From: Aquimonas sp002352135
GTDB lineage: Bacteria; Pseudomonadota; Gammaproteobacteria; Xanthomonadales; Xanthomonadaceae
DNA length: 40,925 nt
Assembly: GCA_035440755.1 (NCBI GenBank)
Contig: DAORND010000018.1
Coordinates: forward strand, 1 to 40,925
Direction: 5' to 3'
The translations under genes were made by a program, and so were the position numbers. Positions 33,020 through 40,925 of the stretch are shown here, in pieces. Positions within the stretch are counted from its first letter, which is position 1. Every line of letters starts with the position of its first letter. A model generated the notes under the pieces. That model made no database searches. It saw only the letters and a program-made list of their open reading frames with translations, and was not told the origin of the DNA.

Positions 33020-34098
33020 GCGAGGGACTCCAGACAGGCCAACAGGCGGTCATTTTCCTCCGGCGTGCCGACCGAAATACGCAGGCAATCCGGCAAGGCC
33101 GCGTGCTTGCTGACATCACGCAGCACGATGCCGCGCGCCAAGGTTTCGCGATACACGCTGGCCGCATCCGCGAAGGCGACGACCAGAAAATTGGCATCCG
33201 AGGGATAGACCCGTTTGACTTTGCTGAGCTTGGCGATCGCCGCGCTCAGTCGACTGCGCTCGGCCAACAGGGTATCGATGTGTGCACGCGCCTTTCGCAA
33301 ACCGTCCGGCGACAAGGCATTCAAGGCCGCCTGCGCACAGACCTGCGACAAGGGATACGGCGCCATGATCGCGCGCAGCACGCGCACCAGAGCGGGATCA
33401 CCAACTAGTGTGCCGATGCGCGCACCGGCCAAGGCATAGGCTTTCGACAGCGTGCGCAGGACCACCAGATGCGGGAATCGTGCGCGCAGTGTGACGGCGG
33501 ACGCGAGCGGACTGAATTCGCCATAGGCTTCGTCCACAACGACCACCGCACGGCCACACAGGGCCTCGGCGACGCGCTCGATCTGTTCCAAGGGCAAAGC
33601 CTGACCGGTCGGATTGTTCGGCGAGCACAGGTACACCAATTTGACCGGCGCAGAGCGCGCCGCATCGATGACGCCTTCCACATCCAGTGCGAAGGGGGCT
33701 TGCGGATCGTCGGTCGCGCGCAGAGGCACCTCGCACACGGCGGCGTTCTGTACACGCGCACAGACCGCGTACATGCCGAAGGTCGGTGGGCAGATCAGCA
33801 CGGCATCCTGCCCGGCCACGCACAAGGCGCGGGTCAGCAGATCGATGGGCTCGTCACTGCCCCGCCCGACCAGCACTTCCTCCGGCGTCGCGCCGTAGAG
33901 CGTCGCCAAGGCTGCAATCAGCGCTTCAGGTTGCGGATCGGGATAGCGATTCAATCCATTGGCCCAGGCTTCACCCGCCGGTGCCCAGGGCGACTCGTTG
34001 GCATTGAGAAAGACTTGCCCGCCTTGGGCTTCCTTGCGCGCCGAGGAATACCCGGCAAAGCCCTGCAGATCAGGGCGAACCAGATCGAGCAGACTCAT
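33016..34098 (-). CDS. hisC: Histidinol-phosphate aminotransferase
   Basis: A 360-residue fold-type I PLP enzyme. NANESPWAP near the start, LVGRGSDEPIDLLTRALC, CSPNNPTGQALP (conserved Asn contacting PLP), VVVDEAYGEFS, and the PLP lysine in TLSKAYALAGARIG. The start ATG 34098 overlaps the hisD stop as ATGA; a longer in-frame upstream reading through hisD is rejected. Confidence 0.96.
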   Translation of the reverse strand: MSLLDLVRPDLQGFAGYSSARKEAQGGQVFLNANESPWAPAGEAWANGLNRYPDPQPEALIAALATLYGATPEEVLVGRGSDEPIDLLTRALCVAGQDAVLICPPTFGMYAVCARVQNAAVCEVPLRATDDPQAPFALDVEGVIDAARSAPVKLVYLCSPNNPTGQALPLEQIERVAEALCGRAVVVVDEAYGEFSPLASAVTLRARFPHLVVLRTLSKAYALAGARIGTLVGDPALVRVLRAIMAPYPLSQVCAQAALNALSPDGLRKARAHIDTLLAERSRLSAAIAKLSKVKRVYPSDANFLVVAFADAASVYRETLARGIVLRDVSKHAALPDCLRISVGTPEENDRLLACLESLA

Positions 34099-35426
34099 GT
34101 CCTTGCTCCCGTCGCATCCAGACTGGCCAGCCGCAAGGTCACTGCGCGCTGATGGGCGATCAACCCTTCCGCGCCGGAGATCGCCACCGCATCCGGCCCT
34201 GCTACGCGCAAGCCACCGACGCCGACTTCCTGCACGGTAATCAGCTTGACGAAGCTCGCCACCGACACGCCGCTGTAGGCACGGGCAAAGCCATAGGTCG
34301 GCAGCACATGATTGGTGCCGCTGCAGTAATCGCCCAGCGCCTCGGCGGCATACGGACCCAGAAATACCGAGCCCGCGTTGCGCACCTGCGGCAACCACTG
34401 ACGCGGCGCGCCGACATTGAGAATGAGATGTTCCGGCGCGTAATCGTTGGCGACCTGCATCGCACTGGCGACATCCGCCGTCAGGATGAAACGCGCGTGT
34501 TGCAGGGCCTGATCGACGATGGCTTCGCGCGGCAGCTCGGCGGCCTGTCGCACCACCTCATGCGCCACGCGCTGCAGCAGATCGCGGTTGTCGGAGACCA
34601 GAATCACTTGCGAGTCCGGCCCATGTTCGGCCTGCGACAACAGGTCGGCGGCCACGAACACCGGATTGGCCAGCGCATCGGCGATCACCAGCACCTCGGA
34701 TGGACCGGCAGGCATGTCAATGGCCGCACCGGCGGCGTCGTTGGCGACCTGCAACTTGGCCTCGGTGACGTAGCTGTTGCCCGGCCCAAACAACTTGTCG
34801 CACTTCGGCACGCTTTCGGTGCCATAGGCCATCGCGGCAATGGCCTGCGCGCCACCGAGTTTGAACACGCGGTCGATGCCGACCTTGCGTGCCGCGACCA
34901 GCACGGCCTCGTCGGCGAGTCCATCCGCGCGTGGCGGGGTACACAGGACGACTTCGCTGCATCCGGCAATGCGTGCCGGCACACCGAGCATCATCGCGGT
35001 GCTCGGCAAGGGCGCCGTACCGGCGGGCACGTACAGACCGACGCGCTCGATTGGTCGCACCATGCGCTCGCAGATCAACTCGGGCTCGGTCGCCACCGCG
35101 TAATCGCTGGGCGCACCGGCACGATGGAAGGCTTCCAGACGACGGATCGCGGAATCGATGGCGCGCTTCAATTCGTCCGACACAATCTGCTCGGCGCGTT
35201 CGAATTCGGCCTCATCGACCTCGAACTCGCCCAACTCGCAGCCATCAAAGCGTCGCGTCAAGGCGCGCAAGGTGTTGTCGCCATCGGCCCGCACCTGATC
35301 GATGAGGCGGGCGACGTTCTCGCGCAGACTCGCGCCCACCGCTTGCACGGGACGCTGCAATGTCGCGCCGCGCTGCGCGGCATTCAAGTCGTCCCAGACG
35401 ATGACGGAAAACCGTTCGGTGCTCAT
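34095..35426 (-). CDS. hisD: Histidinol dehydrogenase
   Basis: A 443-residue zinc-dependent NAD enzyme catalysing the last two oxidations to histidine. Motifs: VPAGTAPLPSTAMMLGVPA, FGPGNSYVTEAK, IDMPAGPSEVLVIAD, LLSQAEHGPDSQ, DYAPEHLIL (catalytic Glu and His) and CSGTNHVLPT. It overlaps hisG by 4 bases. Confidence 0.97.
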   Translation of the reverse strand: MSTERFSVIVWDDLNAAQRGATLQRPVQAVGASLRENVARLIDQVRADGDNTLRALTRRFDGCELGEFEVDEAEFERAEQIVSDELKRAIDSAIRRLEAFHRAGAPSDYAVATEPELICERMVRPIERVGLYVPAGTAPLPSTAMMLGVPARIAGCSEVVLCTPPRADGLADEAVLVAARKVGIDRVFKLGGAQAIAAMAYGTESVPKCDKLFGPGNSYVTEAKLQVANDAAGAAIDMPAGPSEVLVIADALANPVFVAADLLSQAEHGPDSQVILVSDNRDLLQRVAHEVVRQAAELPREAIVDQALQHARFILTADVASAMQVANDYAPEHLILNVGAPRQWLPQVRNAGSVFLGPYAAEALGDYCSGTNHVLPTYGFARAYSGVSVASFVKLITVQEVGVGGLRVAGPDAVAISGAEGLIAHQRAVTLRLASLDATGART

Positions 35427-36322
35427 GGCAGCATCTGCTCCACTGGCAGCACCAGCAAGCGCCGTGCACCGGCACGCTTCATGTCTTCCAGTGTCTGCCA
35501 GTCCAACTTGCCCTGACGAATCACCTGCACGTTCAGCCAGTCGGCTTGTCCATCCAACACACAGCAGCTGGCGGTTTCGCTTTCGTGCAGCAGGGCCAGC
35601 ACCGTGGGCAAGGCCTCACGCGGCGACTCGAACATCACCAGTCGTGCCTCGCGCACCTGCATCACGCCATCCATGCGCCGCAGCAGCAGGTCGCAGATCT
35701 CGGCGCGCTCGTCCTGCAGTGCTTCCACCGGTGCCGCCAGCACCGCTTCGCTTTGGTGAATGACCACCACCTCGCGCAGTTGATTAGCGGCCAGCGTTCC
35801 GCCCGTCGACACCAAGTCGCAAATGGCCTCGGCCTTGCCCAGACGCGGGGCGATTTCCACCGAGCCCGACAACATCACGATGTCGGCGCGCACGCCTTGC
35901 TGCTTCAACCAGTCATCCAGCAGCGCCGGATAGGACGTCGCGATACGCAACCCGGCCAAGGTTTGCGGACCTTCCCAGGGCATGTCCTGGGGCAGCGCAA
36001 TCGACAGTCGACAGCGACCGAAGCCCAGCGCGCGAATTTCCTGAAACGCCGGTGGCAAGCCCTTCGCGGCGCGTTCCAGACGTTGTTCGTCGAGCACATT
36101 GCGACCGACGATGCCGAGATCGCAGGTGCCTTCGGCAATCAGGCCGGGAATGTCGTCATCGCGCACCAGCAGAAGATCGACCGGCTGAGTCTCGCCGAAG
36201 CAGAACAGGCGGTCGCGACTTTCGCGGAACGAGAGCCCCGCGCGGCTCATCAGATCGCGCGCGGGGTCGGACAGGCGGCCATTCTTTTGCGCGGCGATGC
36301 GCAGGCGGTCGCGATTCTTCAC
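35423..36322 (-). CDS. hisG: ATP phosphoribosyltransferase, long form
   Basis: A 299-residue HisG, the committed and feedback-regulated step of histidine synthesis. Length and the C-terminal part (RRMDGVMQVREARLVMFESP onward) show the long form with its own regulatory domain, so no HisZ is needed. Early motifs: RIAAQKNGRLSDP, LLVRDDDIPGLIAEGTCDLG and IVGRNVLDE. The start is GTG 36322, preceded by AAGGAA; the family's start here is KNRDRLRIA, and the open frame upstream has no ATG near it. Confidence 0.93.
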   Translation of the reverse strand: MKNRDRLRIAAQKNGRLSDPARDLMSRAGLSFRESRDRLFCFGETQPVDLLLVRDDDIPGLIAEGTCDLGIVGRNVLDEQRLERAAKGLPPAFQEIRALGFGRCRLSIALPQDMPWEGPQTLAGLRIATSYPALLDDWLKQQGVRADIVMLSGSVEIAPRLGKAEAICDLVSTGGTLAANQLREVVVIHQSEAVLAAPVEALQDERAEICDLLLRRMDGVMQVREARLVMFESPREALPTVLALLHESETASCCVLDGQADWLNVQVIRQGKLDWQTLEDMKRAGARRLLVLPVEQMLP

Positions 36323-36386
36323 GGGGTGGTTCCTTGCTTTGGTTCGGCACGGGGCCGGTGATTTGAAAGGTCTTGCTGGGCAGCAC

Positions 36387-36707
36387 TCAGTCGTCGGACA
36401 AGCCCAGATGTCGGGCCGCAGCGCGATAGCCACCCTCGCCCTGCATCAAACAACGCGCCACGCGTCCTACCGTGGTGACGCTGATCCCGGTCCGGTCATG
36501 AATCTCCCGATACGGCATCGCCTGCAATAGCAGCGGCACCACGCGCCAGCGATCCGCCAGCGCCTCCAGCTCGGCAGGCGTACACAGATCGACCAGAAAC
36601 GCGCGCACCTCCTGCACCGACTTGAGCCCGAGCAATGCTTCCGCCAGTTCAGGCTGCTTGGCCTTGGCGGACGGACGTTGGTTGGCGGGCGTCAGACGCT
36701 TCTTCAT
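36387..36707 (-). CDS. TrpR-like (YerC/YecD family) repressor heading the his operon
   Basis: A 106-residue protein of the TrpR/YerC family. ELAEALLGLKSVQEVRAFL is the dimerisation part; LCTPAELEALADRWRVV and YREIHDRTGISVTTVGRVARCL form the TrpR-type helix-turn-helix. ATG 36707 begins MKKRLTPAN; a longer reading exists upstream but is not family-like. It lies 64 bases before hisG on the same strand, so it is probably co-transcribed with the his genes. TrpR-family proteins at his operons have been proposed as histidine regulators. A TrpR-operator-like sequence is present upstream (36824-36841). Confidence 0.87.
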   Translation of the reverse strand: MKKRLTPANQRPSAKAKQPELAEALLGLKSVQEVRAFLVDLCTPAELEALADRWRVVPLLLQAMPYREIHDRTGISVTTVGRVARCLMQGEGGYRAAARHLGLSDD

Positions 36708-36823
36708 GGAGCGGGACTCTTCAAAGGCATTCGCGGAAAGGTCGGTGACAACGGGCGACACAGCAGTGCCATCGCATCGGCCGCAGCGAGCCGCCGCTGG
36801 GCGGCCATTCGACACGGAATGAT

Positions 36824-36841
36824 GCATTAGCACGCTGGTAC
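36824..36841. promoter_or_regulatory. Candidate operator for the TrpR-like regulator
   Basis: On the minus strand GTACCAGCGTGCTAATGC fits the enteric TrpR operator plan GTACTAG-N4-CTAGTAC: six of seven in the first half, five of seven in the second. It is about 120 bases upstream of the trpR-like start. Binding is inferred; YerC-type proteins may prefer another sequence. Confidence 0.4.
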
Positions 36842-36953
36842 ATTAACCCAGAAAACGAAGTCGCTCAAGCAGGCGAATCCGAAGGACCGGCCCAGCTGTG
36901 GGAAGCGCGGGTTCTTCCAGTCGCGCCAGTGCCAAGTTGGGCCGAGGAGCTGG

Positions 36954-36973
36954 ATCCTCGCTTTCGCGAGGAT
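36954..36973. repeat. REP-like palindromic element
   Basis: ATCCTCGC-TTTC-GCGAGGAT is a perfect eight-base stem with a four-base loop, flanked by CTGG before and GAC after. This resembles the abundant dispersed extragenic palindromes of xanthomonads and other proteobacteria. The remainder of the divergent space 36842-37241 shows no gene; promoters for the his operon and for the Asp-box gene must lie within it. Confidence 0.6.
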
Positions 36974-37241
36974 GACAACGCGAACAGATCACCGCCCTCT
37001 CGAATGAACTCGGAATGCTCGCCTGCGAGAGGACGACGACGTTGAGTCCTTGGATCGGGTTGGATGCGTTGGCGGTTCGCCATCCGCGCCATCACGTTCC
37101 AGATTGCGCGAGGTGGCGATGCCCTCGACCCAGCCCGGACCAAGGGGCCGCGACGACGTTCAGCACTTGTGCCACGATCCTTGTTCTGCGACACATTGCT
37201 GTCACGTTGTCCCACTTCGTCCTCCCTCGGAGACCACTTCG

Positions 37242-40200
37242 ATGCGCACTGCACTCTGGATCGGAACCCTGCTGCTCTGCTTTGCCGCGCCTACGCCCGC
37301 CGCCCGACCCAAGCCCGGTGCGCCGAGCACACCCGAGCAACGTGAGGCGGCTTGGCAGCAACATCAGCGCATGGAGGCCGAGTCGGACTTTCGTGGCCTG
37401 CGCTGGCGCAGTGTCGGGCCCATCGGACAAGGCGGGCGCGTGGTCGATTTCGCTTCGGTGCCGGGCCAGCCCTACACCTTCTACGTGGCCTATGCGAGCG
37501 GCGGCGTGTGGAAGACCACCAACAACGGCGGCTCGTTCGAGCCACTGACCGACCATCTGCCCAGCACAGTGATCGGTGCCATCGCGGTCGATCCCTCAGC
37601 CCCCGAAACCCTGTGGATCGGCGCGGGCGAATCCAATGCCGCGCGCTCCAATTACGGCGGCCATGGCCTCTTCGTCAGCCATGACGGCGGCAAGACCTTC
37701 GCGCGCAAAGGACTTACCGCCAGCGACCGCATCGCCGCGATTGTCGTCGACCCGCGCGATGGCAAACGCGTACTGGTCGCGGCGGCGGGCAAGCTGTATT
37801 CGCCCGGCGGGCAGCGCGGCGTGTTCCTCACCGAAGACGGCGGTGAAAGCTGGGCGCAGGTGCTGAAGCCCGGCGACGACTGGACCGGCGCCAGCGATCT
37901 GGTGATCGACCCCAGCCGCCCCGACGTGCTCTACGCCGCGCTATGGGACCGCCAACGCACGCCCTGGCAGTTCACCGAGGCCGGCGACGGCTCGGGCATC
38001 TACAAATCCGTAGATGCTGGGCGCACTTGGCAGAAGCTCAGCGGTGGCCTGCCGCAGGGCGACACCGTGGGGCGCATCGGCTTGGCCGTGGCACGCAGTC
38101 AGCCCGACACCGTCTACGCGACCATCGATCACTGGGCCGAACTGCCCGACGCCCTGCGTGACCTCGGCGACCGCCCGCTGTCACCGCAACGGCTGCGCAC
38201 GATGAGCAAAGAAGACTTCCTGAAGCAGGACCCGGAGGAAATCGAGAACTTCATCCGTGGTGCCGACCTGCCGGTCGAACTCGACGCCAAGGGTCTGCTG
38301 GCGCAGGTGCGCAAGGGCACGATCACGCTGGAACAACTGATCAGCCGCCTGGAAGACGGCAACGCCGCGCTGTTCGACAACCCCACCTGGGGTCACACCG
38401 TCTGGCGCACGGACGATGCAGGCGGCAGTTGGCACCGCACCCACGACACGCCCATTCGTGATGTCACCTACACCTACGGCTACTACTTCGCCGAGATCGC
38501 GGTCGACCCCAGCGATGCCGAGCGCGTCTACACCATGGGCGTGCCGCTGGTGGTGTCCAGCGACGGCGGCAAGACCTGGTCAGGCTATGCCAATCACGAG
38601 AGCGTGCATGTGGATCACCACGCACTGTGGATCGACCCGAACTTTCCGCAGCGTCTGGTGCTGGGCAACGACGGTGGACTGGACATGAGCTACGACGCGG
38701 GCGTCACCTGGCGCAGTGTCGACGCGCAGCCCGTGGGCCAGTTCTACACCATCCATGCCGACATGGCCGAGCCCTACAACGTCTATGGCGGACTGCAGGA
38801 CAACGGCACCTGGAAAGGCAGCAGCCGCTCGCGCTGGGAACTCGGCGAAGACTGGTCGCCGATCAACGGCGGCGATGGCATGTGGGTGGCGGTGGACAAT
38901 GACTCGGGCGACACCTACACCGGCTACCAGTTCGGCTACTACACCCGCATCGACAGTGAGGGCAAACGCCACGAGGTACGCCCGCGCGCACCGCTGACCG
39001 AGCCCGTGCTGCGCTTCAACTGGAGCACGCCGGTGATCCTGTCACCGCACGACCCGCGCACCGTGTACATGGGCAGCAACCGCCTGTACCGCTCGTTCGA
39101 CCGTGGCCGCAGCTGGACCGCCATCAGCCCCGACCTGACCCGCGCGAAACAACGCGGCAACGTGCCCTTCGCCACGATCACCAGCGTGTCCGAATCACCG
39201 CTCGCGTTTGGTCGCCTGGGCGTCGGCACCGACGACGGCCACGTCCACGTCAGCACTGACGGCGGCGCGCGCTGGCAACCCGTGGATGCCAGTCTGCCAG
39301 CGGATCGCTGGGTCAGCCGCATCGAACTCTCGCACCACGACGCCAACCGCATCTACCTGAGCTTGAACGGCTACCGGCAGGACGACGACCGCGTCTACCT
39401 GTACCGCAGCGACGACTTCGGCGCGAGCTGGCAGTCGATAGCCGATGGCCTGCCGATGGAACCCGTCAACGTGATCCGCGAAGACACCGTCAACCCGGAT
39501 CTGCTCTACGTCGGCACGGATCGCGGCGTGTACGCCAGTCTGGACCGTGGCCGTCGTTGGCAAGCATTGGATGGCGGCCTGCCCAACGTGCCGGTGCACG
39601 ACCTGTTCATCCACCCACGCGACCGCGAACTGATCGCCGGTACGCACGGCCGCAGCGCTTGGATCGTCGATGCCCTGCCCCTGCAGGAACTCGACGCCGA
39701 CGTGCGCAACGCCGCCGTGCACCTGTTCCACATCGACGACCTCAAAGCCTCCTCCGACTGGCGTCGCCGCCCCGACCCGTGGTTCGACCGCCCCGAATAC
39801 CTGCCCGAACTCACCGGCACCTTTTGGGCCAAACAACCCGGCACCGTGCGCTTCCGCCTGCTCGACGAGAAAGACCGCCCATTGGCCCAATTCGAGCGCG
39901 AAGCCATCGAAGGCCTGAACCGCTTCGACTGGAACCTGATGCTGGACCCCGAACTCACCCTCGCCGCCGAACAGCAAGCACTGGAAGCGCTGGACGCCGA
40001 TAAGCGCGCCGAACTCAAACACCAGCCCTACGCCGAATCCCAACGCCTAGGCCATCGCCTCTACCCGGTGCCGGGCAAATACACGCTGGAGATCGCCCAC
40101 GCCGACACCACCAGCCGCAGCGCCTTCGAAATCAAAGCACCGAAAGCCCCCGAACCACGCTGGACACCGGCGTTCAAACTGCGCGGCGAGGATGAGGATG

Positions 40201-40277
40201 GGCGGAATCAGGATGAAGAGCGGCCGCATCCGAGAGCGGGGGCGCGGGGAAGAGGGTTTGCGATGCCGGGGAAGTAG
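37242..40277 (+). CDS. Large exported Asp-box (BNR/VPS10-like) beta-propeller protein
   Basis: A 1011-residue protein with a signal peptide (MRTALWIGTLLLCFAAPTPA) and at least ten Asp-box motifs of the form SxDxGxxW, for example LTEDGGESW, KSVDAGRTW, RTDDAGGSW, VSSDGGKTW, MSYDAGVTW, RSFDRGRSW, VSTDGGARW, RSDDFGASW and ASLDRGRRW. They form sortilin/VPS10-like propellers, often annotated as glycosyl hydrolase. The last 160 residues are a separate domain (WFDRPEYLPELTGTFW onward, with a beta-rich FRLLDEKDRPLAQF). No catalytic site is recognisable, so enzymatic activity is not shown. ATG 37242 follows GGAG and starts the signal peptide. The tail RAGARGRGFAMPGK is basic. A terminator follows. Confidence 0.88.
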   Translation: MRTALWIGTLLLCFAAPTPAARPKPGAPSTPEQREAAWQQHQRMEAESDFRGLRWRSVGPIGQGGRVVDFASVPGQPYTFYVAYASGGVWKTTNNGGSFEPLTDHLPSTVIGAIAVDPSAPETLWIGAGESNAARSNYGGHGLFVSHDGGKTFARKGLTASDRIAAIVVDPRDGKRVLVAAAGKLYSPGGQRGVFLTEDGGESWAQVLKPGDDWTGASDLVIDPSRPDVLYAALWDRQRTPWQFTEAGDGSGIYKSVDAGRTWQKLSGGLPQGDTVGRIGLAVARSQPDTVYATIDHWAELPDALRDLGDRPLSPQRLRTMSKEDFLKQDPEEIENFIRGADLPVELDAKGLLAQVRKGTITLEQLISRLEDGNAALFDNPTWGHTVWRTDDAGGSWHRTHDTPIRDVTYTYGYYFAEIAVDPSDAERVYTMGVPLVVSSDGGKTWSGYANHESVHVDHHALWIDPNFPQRLVLGNDGGLDMSYDAGVTWRSVDAQPVGQFYTIHADMAEPYNVYGGLQDNGTWKGSSRSRWELGEDWSPINGGDGMWVAVDNDSGDTYTGYQFGYYTRIDSEGKRHEVRPRAPLTEPVLRFNWSTPVILSPHDPRTVYMGSNRLYRSFDRGRSWTAISPDLTRAKQRGNVPFATITSVSESPLAFGRLGVGTDDGHVHVSTDGGARWQPVDASLPADRWVSRIELSHHDANRIYLSLNGYRQDDDRVYLYRSDDFGASWQSIADGLPMEPVNVIREDTVNPDLLYVGTDRGVYASLDRGRRWQALDGGLPNVPVHDLFIHPRDRELIAGTHGRSAWIVDALPLQELDADVRNAAVHLFHIDDLKASSDWRRRPDPWFDRPEYLPELTGTFWAKQPGTVRFRLLDEKDRPLAQFEREAIEGLNRFDWNLMLDPELTLAAEQQALEALDADKRAELKHQPYAESQRLGHRLYPVPGKYTLEIAHADTTSRSAFEIKAPKAPEPRWTPAFKLRGEDEDGRNQDEERPHPRAGARGRGFAMPGK

Positions 40278-40331
40278 AAATCGCTATCGGGGTAGAACCC
40301 GATCGCACCCAGCATCGTCCCTCAGACGAGG

Positions 40332-40364
40332 AAAGGCCCGCCCAATGCGGGCCTTTCTTTCTTT
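40332..40364 (+). terminator. Rho-independent terminator after the Asp-box gene
   Basis: Perfect ten-base stem AAAGGCCCGC/GCGGGCCTTT around CCAAT, followed by CTTTCTTT. It lies 55 bases after the stop codon. Confidence 0.9.
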
Positions 40365-40455
40365 GGTCAAGAACACGAGTCGAGTTCATCCGATACGGAT
40401 CGGACAAAAGCCGTATTACACTTCGCCGCATCGCCTCATTGATCAGGAATTCGCC

Positions 40456-40587
40456 ATGAAACGTCTTCTCGCAGTTCTTGCCGCCCTGCTCACCGTCTTG
40501 ACTCTGGCGGGTTGCAACACAATCCAGGGTGCGGGCAGAGACCTACAAAAAGCGGGCGAAAAGATCGAAGACGCCGCCAAAGGCTGA
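40456..40587 (+). CDS. Entericidin-like small lipoprotein
   Basis: A 43-residue precursor: MKRLLAVLAALLTVLTLAGC is a lipoprotein signal with lipobox LAGC, and the mature part CNTIQGAGRDLQKAGEKIED with AAKG matches the entericidin A/B family. Entericidins are small stress-induced cell-envelope lipoproteins; in Escherichia coli ecnA and ecnB form an antidote-toxin pair, but a lone copy like this is common and its role is unclear. It follows the terminator of the large gene and must have its own promoter. Confidence 0.9.
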   Translation: MKRLLAVLAALLTVLTLAGCNTIQGAGRDLQKAGEKIEDAAKG

Positions 40588-40925
40588 TCCGGCAAATCCC
40601 GAACGCCAAAGGTTCGGAGGATCCCCGGACACCGCGCGGACGGACCTCGGCGCGGTGGGCAACAGGCTCGATCCGAACTCGAAATCGGTCGCAACGCGTG
40701 ACGACAGGGGAGTCGAGGACCCGACCCGTGGTTAGACCGTTCCTAATACCTGTCAGAGCTCACCGGCACTTTCCGCCGAAGTCGTCAAGAAGCGCGTTGC
40801 GATTCGTAATTGAATCCGCCGCCCTGATGATTCCACTATTCTGGGCGTAGCTCGGTCGTCGACTATCTAGATGTCGCATCCCGGATGATTATATAGACGC
40901 TCGGAGATACCCATTGCTGGCGGCG
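40588..40925. other. Gene-free right end of the window
   Basis: 338 bases without a supported gene. It contains a degraded fragment resembling the Asp-box gene (40720-40772, listed separately) and a short hairpin CCGAAC/GTTCGG at 40599-40617 without a T-run. The last 100 bases are AT-richer and may hold the promoter of a gene beyond the edge. Confidence 0.5.
40720..40772 (+). pseudogene. Decayed fragment similar to the Asp-box gene C-terminal region
   Basis: The 53 bases align without gaps to 39771-39823 of the large gene with about eight differences. Translated, PDPWLDRS-stop-YLSELTGTF corresponds to PDPWFDRPEYLPELTGTF. An internal stop and several amino-acid changes show that it is not functional. 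No longer similarity is evident on either side. It may be the remnant of a second tandem copy. Confidence 0.65.

Noticed and set aside
40390..40403. CCGAT/ATCGG palindrome before the entericidin gene
   Set aside because: Position would suit a regulator site, but arms are only five bases and nothing else supports it.
1..40925. CRISPR arrays, tRNA or rRNA genes, transposases, integrases, riboswitches
   Set aside because: Looked for on both strands by eye; no repeat-spacer pattern, cloverleaf, conserved rRNA segment or mobile-element enzyme was found. A covariance-model search would be decisive for RNA genes.

Overview
The window looks like chromosomal DNA of a GC-rich gammaproteobacterium, most likely of the order Lysobacterales (Xanthomonadales). 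The signs are a gspG-N run in the same order as the Xanthomonas xps operon, a complete his operon led by a small TrpR-like regulator and containing bifunctional HisB and fused HisIE, a very large Asp-box/VPS10-like exported protein, a Bpt-type aminoacyltransferase and an entericidin-like lipoprotein. I cannot name the genus. I see no tRNA, rRNA, CRISPR array, transposase or integrase.

Layout. (1) 97-5409 is accessory DNA: a two-gene Gabija-type anti-phage pair (OLD-family ATPase/TOPRIM nuclease plus UvrD-like helicase, joined by an ATGA overlap) facing a hipBA toxin-antitoxin operon, with repeated HipB-type operator sequences upstream of hipB (5448-5565). (2) 5899-6609 encodes an N-degron leucyltransferase (Bpt). 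(3) 15512-6631, all on the minus strand, is a sensing and uptake neighbourhood: response regulator, histidine kinase, TonB-dependent receptor, a PHB-depolymerase-like exported esterase, and a solute-symporter/hybrid histidine kinase fusion. A strong terminator sits between the receptor and the esterase. (4) 24565-15616, minus strand, is a long, tightly packed unit: the type II secretion genes gspG,H,I,J,K,L,M,N, running by 4-14 base overlaps into five nucleotide and phosphate housekeeping genes (IMPase/HisN-like phosphatase, nudE, cysQ, mazG, a DUF962 membrane protein). gspD, gspE, gspF and gspC are not in the window. (5) 24596-27728, plus strand, is bioA-rsmE-glk, starting only 30 bases from gspG. 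(6) 27729-29160 is a small accessory pocket with a hydrophobic protein, an exported EF-hand protein and a truncated second copy of the 3' end of hisE. (7) 36707-29161, minus strand, is trpR-like-hisG-D-C-B-H-A-F-IE with a clear terminator. (8) 37242-40277 encodes a 1011-residue exported Asp-box protein, followed by a terminator, an entericidin-like lipoprotein and a decayed fragment similar to the big gene's own C-terminal part.

How they work together. Region 1 is defence and stress. Region 3 is envelope sensing and substrate uptake; the ligand is unknown. Region 4 supplies the pseudopilus and inner-membrane platform that would export folded enzymes if the missing T2SS parts lie elsewhere. 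Region 7 encodes the whole PRPP-to-histidine pathway in nearly unbroken translational coupling.

Most interesting points. The hisE relic differs from the resident hisE almost only at silent positions, so it looks like a scar of recombination with a related lineage, not a local duplication. The trpR-like gene has an upstream sequence resembling enteric TrpR operators. A terminator lies directly before the esterase ribosome binding site. A locus combines a two-component system, a receptor, an esterase and a transporter-kinase. All known systems here (Gabija, HipBA, T2SS, his) belong to described families. I did not find a gene set that I can defend as a wholly new system.
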